DNA of 7,553 nucleotides from Spirochaetota bacterium (GTDB lineage: Bacteria > Spirochaetota > GWE2-31-10 > MWDO01), in contig JAGOCL010000116.1 in the NCBI GenBank assembly GCA_017998755.1, positions 1-7,553 of the forward strand. The letters are read 5' to 3'. Both the position numbers and the translations under genes were made by a program. Shown here piece after piece: positions 1 through 5,928 of this stretch (its first letter is position 1; the number at the start of each line of letters is the position of its first letter). The notes under the pieces were generated by a model. The model saw nothing but the letters and a program-made list of their open reading frames with translations. It did not search any database and had not been told where the DNA came from.

Positions 1-1
1 A

Positions 2-2893
2 GAATCACGTGAAGTATTAAACGGCGAAATGAATAACAAATACGGATTCGATTTTAAAATGTCCGGAGGAATACATAGCGGAACATTAATTATCGGAAAT
101 ATCGGTTGCGAAGAGCGTATTGAATATACCGTTATCGGCGATACGGTTAATACCGCCTCAAGAATTCAGGGGGTAGCTAAAGGGGGCGAGATTAATATTT
201 CCGAAGATATCTATAAAAAAATCTTAGACTTTGTAGTATGCGAATCTCTCCCGCCTGTAAAACTCAAAAATAAAGCCAATTCTACCGCTCTTTACAAAGT
301 CCTAAGCAAAAAAGAGGTAAAACTCGCCGTTAAAAAAATTCTACCTCTCGTAGGCAGAGATAAAGAGATAAAAGATATCGTTAATATAATTTGCGACAAA
401 GAGAACTCCGATATTAAAACAATTGTCGTAGAAGGGGAATCGGGAATAGGAAAATCCAGGTTAATAGAAGAGCTTATAAAAATAATTGAAAGCAAGAACA
501 TATTTGTTTTTCAAACAAGCGGTTTCTTCTATATGAAGCGTTTTTTGTTATACGCGTTCAGAGAAATCTTCTACAACATAATAACCTATCTCTATACGTT
601 CGACGAAAGTAAGGGAGACGAAGACCTCGAAGCTCAAAGAACGTATATCGAAAAATATCTGACGCAAGAGGGGAGCTCGCCGGACGGCTCTATTTCCAGA
701 GAGACCGTTTATAATGCGTTTCGTATCCTTTTCAGAAAAATCTCAAAAAATCGGCGGTTTGTCTTTATTGCCGAAGACGTTCAGTTCTTCGACGACGCGT
801 CTCTCGAACTTTTAGATTTTTTGATAAGAACTTTGAAGGAATTTAATATTTATTTTGTCGTTACAAAAAGGGACGATTTTATTTGGGATCTAAATCAGAA
901 ATACTTATCGGTCAAGTTATCAAAGTTGTCCAAAAAACAACATGAGGAGATCGTTAAAACCATTCTTAACGGCGAGGTTGGGAAAGAGGCGCTAAGATAT
1001 ATCGTAAATTATTCGTCGGGAAATCCTAATTATATTATCGAGCTTACCGAAAATCTCAAGTCCGGCGATTATCTTATATATAAAGATAATGCGTACGAAC
1101 TAATTAATAAAGATATAATCGCCAAGATTCCAGTTTCAATTAGCGCTCTTATATTAACTCGAGTAGATAAATTAACTATTAAAGAAAAAAACATTCTTAT
1201 AACGGCGAGTTTTTTCGGAAGAAAAATAAACGTTAGAATTTTGAAACAAATAATAAATGAAGAGGATTTTGAAATTCGTCTGCAAAATCTGGTATCAGCT
1301 GGTTATATTCATGAAATCGACTCGGAAGGAAAAAAATATTTTTATTTTAGTCATCAAAGCGTTTGCGACGCGCTTTACGAAAGCGTTTTAGACAAAAAGA
1401 AAACCGAAATTCATATCAAAATTACCGAAATTCTTATAGCTAATTATAAAGGATCTGAGATAAAAATCTCGGAACGGCTCGCTTATCATTATGAAAACGG
1501 GCTTGATTTTAATAAAGCAATTTATTACAATTTTATGTCCGGAATCAAATACAGAAATATCTTTGATTTCACTACGGCAAATAAATTCTTTTTTAAAGCT
1601 CTCGAAATGGCTAAAACGCTTCAGATCTCAAGCGATAAAATCCTTTATTTTTCCGACGAAGAGTTGGAAATTAACGACTTTCCGCCTGCGATTACTTATT
1701 ACGTCGAATATAAAATCAAAATCAAACTCTCCATCGACGCAATAGCTTTTCTGATAACGAGGTCTCTAATTATCAACGAAAACAGGTATAAAGAAGCCCA
1801 AAATATCTGCATTAAATATTCTAAAATAAGCGGAAATCGCCTTATATTTTTAGAAATCGTTTCGACTTTATATTATTACAATATTTATATTGAAAATAAA
1901 AACGCGCTCAAAATTATCGATTTCGTTATTGAAAAATCGCAGAGTTTAGACGATAAATTTTACCTGATAAACTATCTTATCGACAAATTCCTTACGCTAT
2001 CAAGGGGTATTAATACGGACGCCGATACAAAAAAAATGATCCTATCCCAATTTTACGACGCAAAAAAACTGATTTTTGATAATAATAGCGGTATTTCTCC
2101 GGAAAAGAAAAGATTTTTAAAAGTTTATTGGCTTGGAAGAAAAATAGAATATAATCTCGTAAAAGGGGTAAACTTCAAAAGAAACTACGCTCTTTTCAAA
2201 AAAGGATTGAAACTGCTCAAAACAGATGTAGAAAAAATATCGTATTTCAGTTGGTTGGGGACGTCGTTTATCGATCGTTTTTTTAATAAAGCGACGATAC
2301 ATATGTGTATGAAAGCGGCTCGCTATTCTCTAAAGTACAATCAATTTAAAAACGCCTCATTAATTTACTCAACGATGAGTTACCATTTTCTAAAAAACGG
2401 CGATTACGACGGAGCTTTAAAAGCCAGCGTCTCCGCAAAAAAAATATGCGAAGAGATAGATTTCAGATCCGAGCTTGGCATGATTCATAAAAATCTTGGC
2501 GATATATACTACTCAAAAAAGGAATATATCAAAGCGATAAAAGAATACGAAAAATCAATAAAATATAAAAACGAAATCGAATCGACGCAATATATTTTAG
2601 ATTATTCCAACGTCGTTTTTCCGATGACTTTCATCGCGTTATCCTTTCTCTCTTTGGAACGTTTTAACGAAGTCGAAAACCGGCTCAATCGTATTGAAAA
2701 TTTTCGAAAAAACAAAGATATACCGGAAGACATGACTTTGATTGTCTCCTTCATAAAGAATTATTGCGATTATATAACGAAACTCGACGTCGTCTATAAA
2801 GTAAAAGCTAAAGATATATATTTCGAATTCGAAAAGAAATTTTCCGATTCGCTTTACAAAATCTGGCTAGAAGAATTGTTGTCCAAAATATAA
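2..2893 (+). CDS. Class III adenylate/guanylate cyclase fused to AAA_16-type ATPase and TPR region (5' partial)
   Basis: The frame is open to the left edge, so the start is missing; 964 codons including the stop are visible, and the ATG at 29 is internal. The first ~100 residues are the C-terminal half of a class III cyclase domain, with the GIHSG strand, GNIG and YTVIGDTVNTASR. The nucleotide-binding Asp (codon 140-142), transition-state Asn (149-151) and Arg (161-163) are all present, so this half looks catalytically competent; the metal aspartates lie upstream of the window. An AAA_16/STAND-like ATPase follows: LVGRDKE entry motif, Walker A GESGIGKS (codons 434-457), Walker B FVFIAED (about 758-778) and a VVTKRDD strand. 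The rest, to the C terminus, is helical, with recognisable TPR units around nt 2350-2590. The order cyclase-ATPase-TPR matches soluble adenylyl cyclase and many bacterial signalling cyclases. Product identity (cAMP or cGMP) and input signal cannot be read from this part. It converges on rplI across a shared terminator. Confidence 0.9.
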   Translation, partial: ESREVLNGEMNNKYGFDFKMSGGIHSGTLIIGNIGCEERIEYTVIGDTVNTASRIQGVAKGGEINISEDIYKKILDFVVCESLPPVKLKNKANSTALYKVLSKKEVKLAVKKILPLVGRDKEIKDIVNIICDKENSDIKTIVVEGESGIGKSRLIEELIKIIESKNIFVFQTSGFFYMKRFLLYAFREIFYNIITYLYTFDESKGDEDLEAQRTYIEKYLTQEGSSPDGSISRETVYNAFRILFRKISKNRRFVFIAEDVQFFDDASLELLDFLIRTLKEFNIYFVVTKRDDFIWDLNQKYLSVKLSKLSKKQHEEIVKTILNGEVGKEALRYIVNYSSGNPNYIIELTENLKSGDYLIYKDNAYELINKDIIAKIPVSISALILTRVDKLTIKEKNILITASFFGRKINVRILKQIINEEDFEIRLQNLVSAGYIHEIDSEGKKYFYFSHQSVCDALYESVLDKKKTEIHIKITEILIANYKGSEIKISERLAYHYENGLDFNKAIYYNFMSGIKYRNIFDFTTANKFFFKALEMAKTLQISSDKILYFSDEELEINDFPPAITYYVEYKIKIKLSIDAIAFLITRSLIINENRYKEAQNICIKYSKISGNRLIFLEIVSTLYYYNIYIENKNALKIIDFVIEKSQSLDDKFYLINYLIDKFLTLSRGINTDADTKKMILSQFYDAKKLIFDNNSGISPEKKRFLKVYWLGRKIEYNLVKGVNFKRNYALFKKGLKLLKTDVEKISYFSWLGTSFIDRFFNKATIHMCMKAARYSLKYNQFKNASLIYSTMSYHFLKNGDYDGALKASVSAKKICEEIDFRSELGMIHKNLGDIYYSKKEYIKAIKEYEKSIKYKNEIESTQYILDYSNVVFPMTFIALSFLSLERFNEVENRLNRIENFRKNKDIPEDMTLIVSFIKNYCDYITKLDVVYKVKAKDIYFEFEKKFSDSLYKIWLEELLSKI

Positions 2894-2929
2894 AAAAAAG
2901 AGGCCGTCTTGAAAGACACCCTCTTTTTT
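2894..2929. terminator. Bidirectional intrinsic terminator between the cyclase gene and rplI
   Basis: The sequence directly after the cyclase stop forms a hairpin. A6-GAGG (2894-2903) pairs with CCTC-T6 (2920-2929), and inside it GTCTT (2906-2910) pairs with AAGAC (2913-2917) around a short loop. The T run follows the stem on the + strand and the A run becomes a T run on the - strand. The same hairpin can therefore end both the rightward cyclase transcript and the leftward rpsF-ssb-rpsR-rplI transcript. Confidence 0.85.
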
Positions 2930-2935
2930 TTATTC

Positions 2936-3520
2936 CTATTTTTCAGTTTCTGAGACTTCAACGTCAGCCTCTTTTTTTACATCTTCAGGCCGTTCTTCGT
3001 ATCTATCGTCGTATCTGTCTTCGTATCTTTTTCTTCTTTTTTGCTTTCTCTCTTCTTTTTTCTCTTCAACTTTTGCCAGAACTTCTAAGTCTACCGAAGC
3101 GATTATATCTTCGTAAAGATGAACTAATATTTTATAATTACCGCTAAATTTAATATGTTCTTTTAACTCGATTTTTTTCTTGTCAATATCGTAGCCTAAT
3201 TTCTTGATCTCTTCCTCAACCTGCATATTTGTAACGGTTCCGTACAATCTCCCCTTATCTCCTGAAGCGATTGATATAGTAATCTTTTCCGTTTCCAATT
3301 TGTCTTTAAGCTCTTTAGCGTTCTCTTTTTTCATTAATTTTCGTTTTTCAAGAAGTCCCTTTTGCCTTTCAAGGATATTCCTGTTTTGAACGGAATAATC
3401 CACGGCTAAACCGTTTGGAAACAGATAGTTTCTTGCATATCCGCATTTAACTACTTTTACGTCCCCTTCTTCGCCAAGACTTACAACGTCTTTTTTTAAA
3501 ATAATTTTTGTATTTCCCAT
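2936..3520 (-). CDS. rplI: Large-subunit ribosomal protein bL9 with charged C-terminal extension
   Basis: This is bL9, which binds 23S rRNA near the L1 stalk base and affects reading-frame fidelity. The N-terminal domain is clear (ILKKDVVSLGEEGDV, then GYARNYLFPNGLA at residues 27-39). It is followed by the long connecting helix (about 41-80) and the C-terminal domain with GDKGRLYGTVT (87-97). The usual family length is near 150 residues; this protein has 194. Residues 151-194 form a charged tail: a Lys/Arg-rich stretch, three tandem Tyr-acidic-Asp/Glu-Arg units, then an acidic end. The start is ATG with AGGGG a few bases upstream. It is the last gene of the rpsF operon, 12 bases after rpsR, and is followed by a terminator. 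The tail is low-complexity and its role is unknown. Confidence 0.97.
   Translation of the reverse strand: MGNTKIILKKDVVSLGEEGDVKVVKCGYARNYLFPNGLAVDYSVQNRNILERQKGLLEKRKLMKKENAKELKDKLETEKITISIASGDKGRLYGTVTNMQVEEEIKKLGYDIDKKKIELKEHIKFSGNYKILVHLYEDIIASVDLEVLAKVEEKKEERKQKRRKRYEDRYDDRYEERPEDVKKEADVEVSETEK
2995..3030 (-). repeat. Three 12-bp tandem repeats in the rplI tail
   Basis: On the + strand the three units 2995-3006, 3007-3018 and 3019-3030 share the pattern c-[tg]-tcgtatct-N-t. On the - strand they encode the Tyr-Glu-Asp-Arg / Tyr-Asp-Asp-Arg / Tyr-Glu-Glu-Arg-type segment of the bL9 extension, though not in the codon register of the unit edges. Because 12 is a multiple of 3, gain or loss of a unit would keep the frame. 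Confidence 0.7.
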
Positions 3521-3532
3521 CTTTATCCCCTC

Positions 3533-3826
3533 TTATTGTTTTACGTAAGGTAAAAGCGCAATTTGTCTGGCAAGTTTGATCTGATCGGCCAGCTTTCTTT
3601 GGTGCTTCGAGCAGTTGCCGGATATTCTTCTCGGAATTATCTTTCCGCCTTCGGTAACAAATCTCCTTATGGTATCTATCTCTTTATAATCTATTTTCAG
3701 ATTTTTATCAGCGCAAAATCTGCATACTTTTCTTTTTAAATATACTTTTCTTCTTGAGGAAAAATCGTCCTTTGCGTCGTCTCCTCTAAAATCGTCGTCT
3801 TTTGAATAATTTGAATCTTGTCCCAT
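3533..3826 (-). CDS. rpsR: Small-subunit ribosomal protein bS18, zinc-ligand form
   Basis: This is bS18 (97 residues), which forms a heterodimer with bS6 on the 16S rRNA platform. The core is unmistakable: VCRFCADK, then IDYKEIDTIRRFVTEGGKIIPRRISGNC and the KHQRKLA-IKLARQIALLPY helix. Cys35, Cys38, Cys72 and His75 are placed as a zinc-ligand set, so this is the 'C+' type of S18; zinc binding is inferred. The first ~24 residues are an acidic, Asp-rich extension not needed for the core fold. A strong Shine-Dalgarno (AAGGAGA) sits 7 bases before the ATG. It lies 22 bases after ssb and 12 before rplI. Confidence 0.97.
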   Translation of the reverse strand: MGQDSNYSKDDDFRGDDAKDDFSSRRKVYLKRKVCRFCADKNLKIDYKEIDTIRRFVTEGGKIIPRRISGNCSKHQRKLADQIKLARQIALLPYVKQ

Positions 3827-3848
3827 AATTTATCTCCTTTTATTATTA

Positions 3849-4400
3849 TTAAAATGGAATATCGTCGTCCGTTCCGCCAAAATTTGAGTCGGAAGAGAAC
3901 GAATCGTCTAGAAATTCATCGCCCCCCGGAGAAACGTCGTCGTTCCACGGATTGGCGTTCATCGTTTTATTTTGCGGTTTCGCATTATCTTGTTTAAAAT
4001 TATTTGTCTGAGGATAGTTTGGTTGGTAATTATTCGAGCTCTGACCGCCGGCATTCTGAGACTGCGCCGGTCCTATAAATTGAACCGAATTGGCCGTAAT
4101 CTCAACCTTAGATACAGTCTTACCCGTAGCGTTATCGGTCCATCTGTTCTGTCTGATATGCCCTTCGATAGCAACCTGACTCCCCTTTTTTAAATATTTC
4201 TCGCAATTAACCGCCTGATTTCCCCATACGTTGACGTCGAAGAAATTTGTCAGTTCTTTTTTTTCGCCATTCTGAGTATAACTGGCGTTATTTGCAATTG
4301 TAAATTTTGCAATCGGAGCCCCGGATGCCGTATATTTTATCTCCGGATCTTTTACCAACCTACCTATTATAATCAAAACGTTCAAATCTCTTCCGGCCAT
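3849..4400 (-). CDS. ssb: Single-stranded DNA-binding protein SSB
   Basis: This is bacterial SSB (183 residues), which coats single-stranded DNA during replication, repair and recombination and recruits partner proteins. The OB fold spans about residues 5-110, with the IIGRLVKDPEIKYT opening, FTIANN, FFDVNVWG, the YLKKGSQVAIEG strand and VEITANSVQFIG. Residues 111-150 are a Gln/Asn/Pro-rich linker. The acidic tail ends in Asp-Asp-Asp-Ile-Pro-Phe, the canonical partner-binding tip. The start ATG has AGAGG 8 bases upstream and follows rpsF by 14 bases. Placement between rpsF and rpsR is a widespread arrangement. Nothing is missing or truncated. Confidence 0.98.
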   Translation of the reverse strand: MAGRDLNVLIIIGRLVKDPEIKYTASGAPIAKFTIANNASYTQNGEKKELTNFFDVNVWGNQAVNCEKYLKKGSQVAIEGHIRQNRWTDNATGKTVSKVEITANSVQFIGPAQSQNAGGQSSNNYQPNYPQTNNFKQDNAKPQNKTMNANPWNDDVSPGGDEFLDDSFSSDSNFGGTDDDIPF

Positions 4401-4414
4401 AATAAAACCTCTAT

Positions 4415-4693
4415 TTAGTCTTGCTTTAAAGTAAGATATCTTACTATTGGTTTATAAAGTTTGAAATCTTTATCAACTTTTAAAAGATTATTCTGCTCAG
4501 TTTCAAAATGGAAAAGATAGTAGTATCCTCTTTTCTTCTTCTCGATATAGTAAGCCAAATCTCGCATACCTACATCTTTTTCGTCGATAACATTAATTCC
4601 GTGAGCCGAAAAGGATGTTTTAACAAATTCCTTTATCTCTTCCAACGGTTTTGCCTCTACGTCGTAGATGAGCATCATCTCGTATTTTCTCAT
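4415..4693 (-). CDS. rpsF: Small-subunit ribosomal protein bS6
   Basis: This is bS6 (92 residues), which pairs with bS18 in the 30S platform. It begins MRKYEMMLIYD, typical of the family, and carries the GMRDLAYYIEKKKRGYYYLFHFE segment (residues 42-64) followed by a short end with no long acidic tail. The ATG is preceded by AAGGGGG at good spacing. It is the first gene of the rpsF-ssb-rpsR-rplI operon. A promoter and a structured leader of about 120 nt lie between it and the sirtuin gene, so it is probably autoregulated (see leader entry). Confidence 0.97.
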   Translation of the reverse strand: MRKYEMMLIYDVEAKPLEEIKEFVKTSFSAHGINVIDEKDVGMRDLAYYIEKKKRGYYYLFHFETEQNNLLKVDKDFKLYKPIVRYLTLKQD

Positions 4694-4721
4694 AGTTCCC
4701 CCTTATGGACTTCAGTTTTTG

Positions 4722-4799
4722 GAGGCTTTATCCGGGAAAAGCTCCTATAACGCAGACAACGTCAAGTCGTAAAAGCTTACAGTATCCCGAAACCGCCTC
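4722..4799 (-). promoter_or_regulatory. Candidate S6:S18-responsive leader structure upstream of rpsF
   Basis: Read on the - strand, GAGGC (4799-4795) can pair with GCCUC (4726-4722). Inside it CGGGA (4789-4785) can pair with UCCCG (4737-4733), with an internal loop of about 5 by 6 nt between them. A smaller hairpin GUAA/UUAC (4780-4769) lies within. A CCG sits in the 3' strand of the inner helix next to the internal loop. Published S6:S18 leader motifs in rpsF mRNAs contain a CCG next to a bulge and mimic 16S rRNA helix 22. The pairing is visible in the sequence; assignment to that motif is inference and I could not test it against a covariance model. Confidence 0.5.
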
Positions 4800-4823
4800 A
4801 AGAAGGCTTGCTTCGCATTTATC

Positions 4824-4852
4824 TTTCTATCATAATTACCGACATTTGTCAA
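4824..4852 (-). promoter_or_regulatory. Promoter of the rpsF-ssb-rpsR-rplI operon
   Basis: On the - strand, TTGACA (4852-4847) is a perfect -35. It is followed after exactly 17 bases by TAGAAA (4829-4824), with a TG extended -10 just before it. Transcription would begin near 4817, giving a leader of about 120 nt before the rpsF ATG. The -35 starts only six bases after the sirtuin stop codon. The near-palindrome GACATTTGTC (4841-4850) overlaps the -35. Confidence 0.7.
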
Positions 4853-4858
4853 TATTAT

Positions 4859-5641
4859 TTAATTCTGACAGTCTAAGCTATCCGAGATAAATTTACAAAT
4901 TTTATTCGCATCGTCGTTAACGACGTATGTAAAACAATTGTCGTATTCGGTTTTTGATAAATTTATAAGAATCGAAGGGGCGCTACCGGCGAGCCGCAAA
5001 GCAAAACCGGCGGCGGGCTGGACTGTTAAAGACGAACCTACGACAAATAATAAATCGGTATCAAGACAATTGTCGTATAAATCGTAAAATTCTTTTGGTA
5101 GTTGTTCTCCAAAAAAGACTATATCCGGTTTTACAACGCCGCCGCAATTATCGCAGTATATAATTTTACCCTCTTCAAGCGATCGTATTATTTCTTCTAG
5201 AAAATATTTTTTTTTACACGTCAAGCAATGCGCCGTAGAATAAGTTCCGTGACATTCGATAACTTTTTTGGCGCCCGCTTTTGTATGAAGCCCGTCGATA
5301 TTTTGAGTTACTACCACCGCAAGCTTTCCCATATCTTCCAGCCTCGCTATAAATTTATGAGCAGGAGAAGGCTCTATCTTAGCGCCGATCAGATCTTTAG
5401 ACAAATCGAAAAACGGCGCGGGATTATTCTTAAAATAATTAATATCAAAAATCGCTTCGGGATACGGTAAGTCGTATTTCACCCCTACAACAGAATAAAG
5501 GCCGTTTACGCTTCTAAAATCGGGAATACCGCAACTGACGCTGATACCGGCGCCGGTAAACGCTGTGATTTTAGAAGACTTTTTGAATAATTTAACGATT
5601 TCGTTTAAAGAATTCCAATCTGATAATTTTTTATCATCCAT
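4859..5641 (-). CDS. Sirtuin NAD-dependent protein deacylase (Sir2 family)
   Basis: This sirtuin (260 residues) removes acyl groups from lysines, using NAD+ and releasing nicotinamide and O-acyl-ADP-ribose. The NAD-binding motif is GAGISVSCGIPDFR (residues 30-43). TQNID is at 112-116, the catalytic His at 131 (CHGT), the zinc cysteines at 139, 142, 163 and 166, and GSS at 202-204. The region PEAIFDINYF...NPAPFF resembles class I and class U enzymes. I do not see the Tyr/Arg pair of desuccinylase (SIRT5/CobB class III) enzymes, so deacetylation is the likelier activity. An in-frame TGA two codons upstream and the lack of other start codons before the NAD motif force the ATG at 5641. There is no Shine-Dalgarno. 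No terminator separates it from rpsF, so read-through into the ribosomal operon is possible. It is divergent from the GTPase gene. Confidence 0.95.
   Translation of the reverse strand: MDDKKLSDWNSLNEIVKLFKKSSKITAFTGAGISVSCGIPDFRSVNGLYSVVGVKYDLPYPEAIFDINYFKNNPAPFFDLSKDLIGAKIEPSPAHKFIARLEDMGKLAVVVTQNIDGLHTKAGAKKVIECHGTYSTAHCLTCKKKYFLEEIIRSLEEGKIIYCDNCGGVVKPDIVFFGEQLPKEFYDLYDNCLDTDLLFVVGSSLTVQPAAGFALRLAGSAPSILINLSKTEYDNCFTYVVNDDANKICKFISDSLDCQN
4934..4943. repeat. ACAATTGTCG iterated 10-mer, copy in sirtuin 3' part
   Basis: This is one of five exact copies of ACAATTGTCG in the window; the others are at 419-428, 5066-5075, 5767-5776 and 5783-5792. All have the same + strand orientation, although the ACAATTGT core is itself palindromic. 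Here it encodes Tyr-Asp-Asn-Cys on the - strand. Confidence 0.6.
5065..5081. repeat. 17-bp exact copy of the intergenic palindrome arm, inside the sirtuin gene
   Basis: GACAATTGTCGTATAAA here is identical to 5766-5782 in the divergent control region, about 700 bases away. On the - strand it encodes part of LYDNCLD between the zinc-binding part and the GSS motif. It may be a second binding site for whatever recognises the intergenic element, or a chance product of an iterated motif. Confidence 0.7.
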
Positions 5642-5649
5642 ATTTCAAA

Positions 5650-5678
5650 AATATAAATTATATCGTAACTAAAGTCAA
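5650..5678 (-). promoter_or_regulatory. Promoter of the sirtuin gene, possibly giving a leaderless mRNA
   Basis: On the - strand, TTGACT (5678-5673) and TATATT (5655-5650) are 17 bases apart, each five of six to consensus. Transcription would start about 2 bases before the ATG at 5641. This fits the absence of a ribosome binding site. A second -10-like TATAAT (5662-5657) has no -35 at proper distance but would also give a leader of only about 8 nt. Confidence 0.55.
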
Positions 5679-5761
5679 CCGCTAAAAGAGGCTTTTTGAG
5701 CTCCGGCCGCATAAGCTAAGTAAAATATCATATCGAATTCTTGACGGCGTCGGTTCGCCGG

Positions 5762-5795
5762 GCGCGACAATTGTCGTATAAAACAATTGTCGCGC
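5762..5795. repeat. Perfect 13-bp inverted repeat, candidate operator
   Basis: GCGCGACAATTGT (5762-5774) is exactly inverted as ACAATTGTCGCGC (5783-5795) around an 8-base spacer. Each arm contains the palindrome ACAATTGT, and the left one extends to CGACAATTGTCG (5765-5776). The two palindrome centres are 16 bases apart, about one and a half helical turns. There is no T run on either side, so it is not an intrinsic terminator. A regulator binding site or a structured RNA/DNA element is likelier. The left arm plus spacer (5766-5782) is repeated exactly inside the sirtuin gene at 5065-5081. Confidence 0.7.
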
Positions 5796-5871
5796 TAATC
5801 GATCGCGCAATCAATACTCCCGGCTTGTTTTCACAGCTTTTATAAATATTTAACATTTAAAATAATATTTA

Positions 5872-5900
5872 TTGAAAAATATTTTTTATTTTAATATAAT
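5872..5900 (+). promoter_or_regulatory. Promoter of the GTPase/cyclase-homology operon
   Basis: TTGAAA (5872-5877) and a perfect TATAAT (5895-5900) are separated by exactly 17 bases, inside a strongly A+T-rich tract that could serve as an UP element. The predicted start near 5907 leaves about 22 nt before the TTG start, enough for the AGGA at 5918-5921. Confidence 0.8.
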
Positions 5901-5928
5901 GCCTATATCAATTTAACAGGATAAAGTT

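Larger units (their letters stand above)
5642..5928. other. Divergent control region between the sirtuin and GTPase genes
   Basis: This is a non-coding stretch of 287 bases; I see no convincing ORF or RNA gene. From left to right it holds the sirtuin promoter, about 60 bases without recognisable signals, a GC-rich hairpin (CGGCG 5745-5749 with CGCCG 5756-5760), the 13-bp inverted repeat at 5762-5795, a GATCG-rich piece, and a 63-base tract (5838-5900) with only one C and one G. That tract carries the -35 and -10 of the GTPase promoter and could act as an UP element or bent DNA. Confidence 0.75.

Noticed and set aside
292..501. Open frame on the - strand inside the cyclase gene
   Set aside because: It is antisense to the cyclase/ATPase junction, which has clear protein motifs in the + frame. 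The antisense product is Ser/Ile/Leu-rich with no domain signal.
1491..1745. 84-codon + strand frame inside the cyclase gene
   Set aside because: It overlaps the intact long frame, has no ribosome binding site or recognisable motif, and is explained as an off-frame shadow.
2995..3030. CRISPR-like array
   Set aside because: The repeats are 12 bp, directly adjacent and without spacers, and lie in the coding tail of rplI.
4829..4852. TTGACA with TATGAT as the rpsF promoter
   Set aside because: Those two hexamers are only 12 bases apart; TAGAAA with an extended TG at 17 bases fits better.
4508..4890. Two + strand frames (4508-4750, 4705-4890) across rpsF and its leader
   Set aside because: They are antisense to rpsF and the promoter/leader region and look like chance translations of structured or coding DNA.
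5741..5782. TTGACG (5741-5746) with TATAAA (5777-5782) as a + strand promoter
   Set aside because: The spacing is 30 bases, far from 16-18.
5762..5795. Reading the 13-bp inverted repeat as an intrinsic terminator
   Set aside because: No T run follows the stem on either strand, and neither neighbouring gene ends here; both start on either side.
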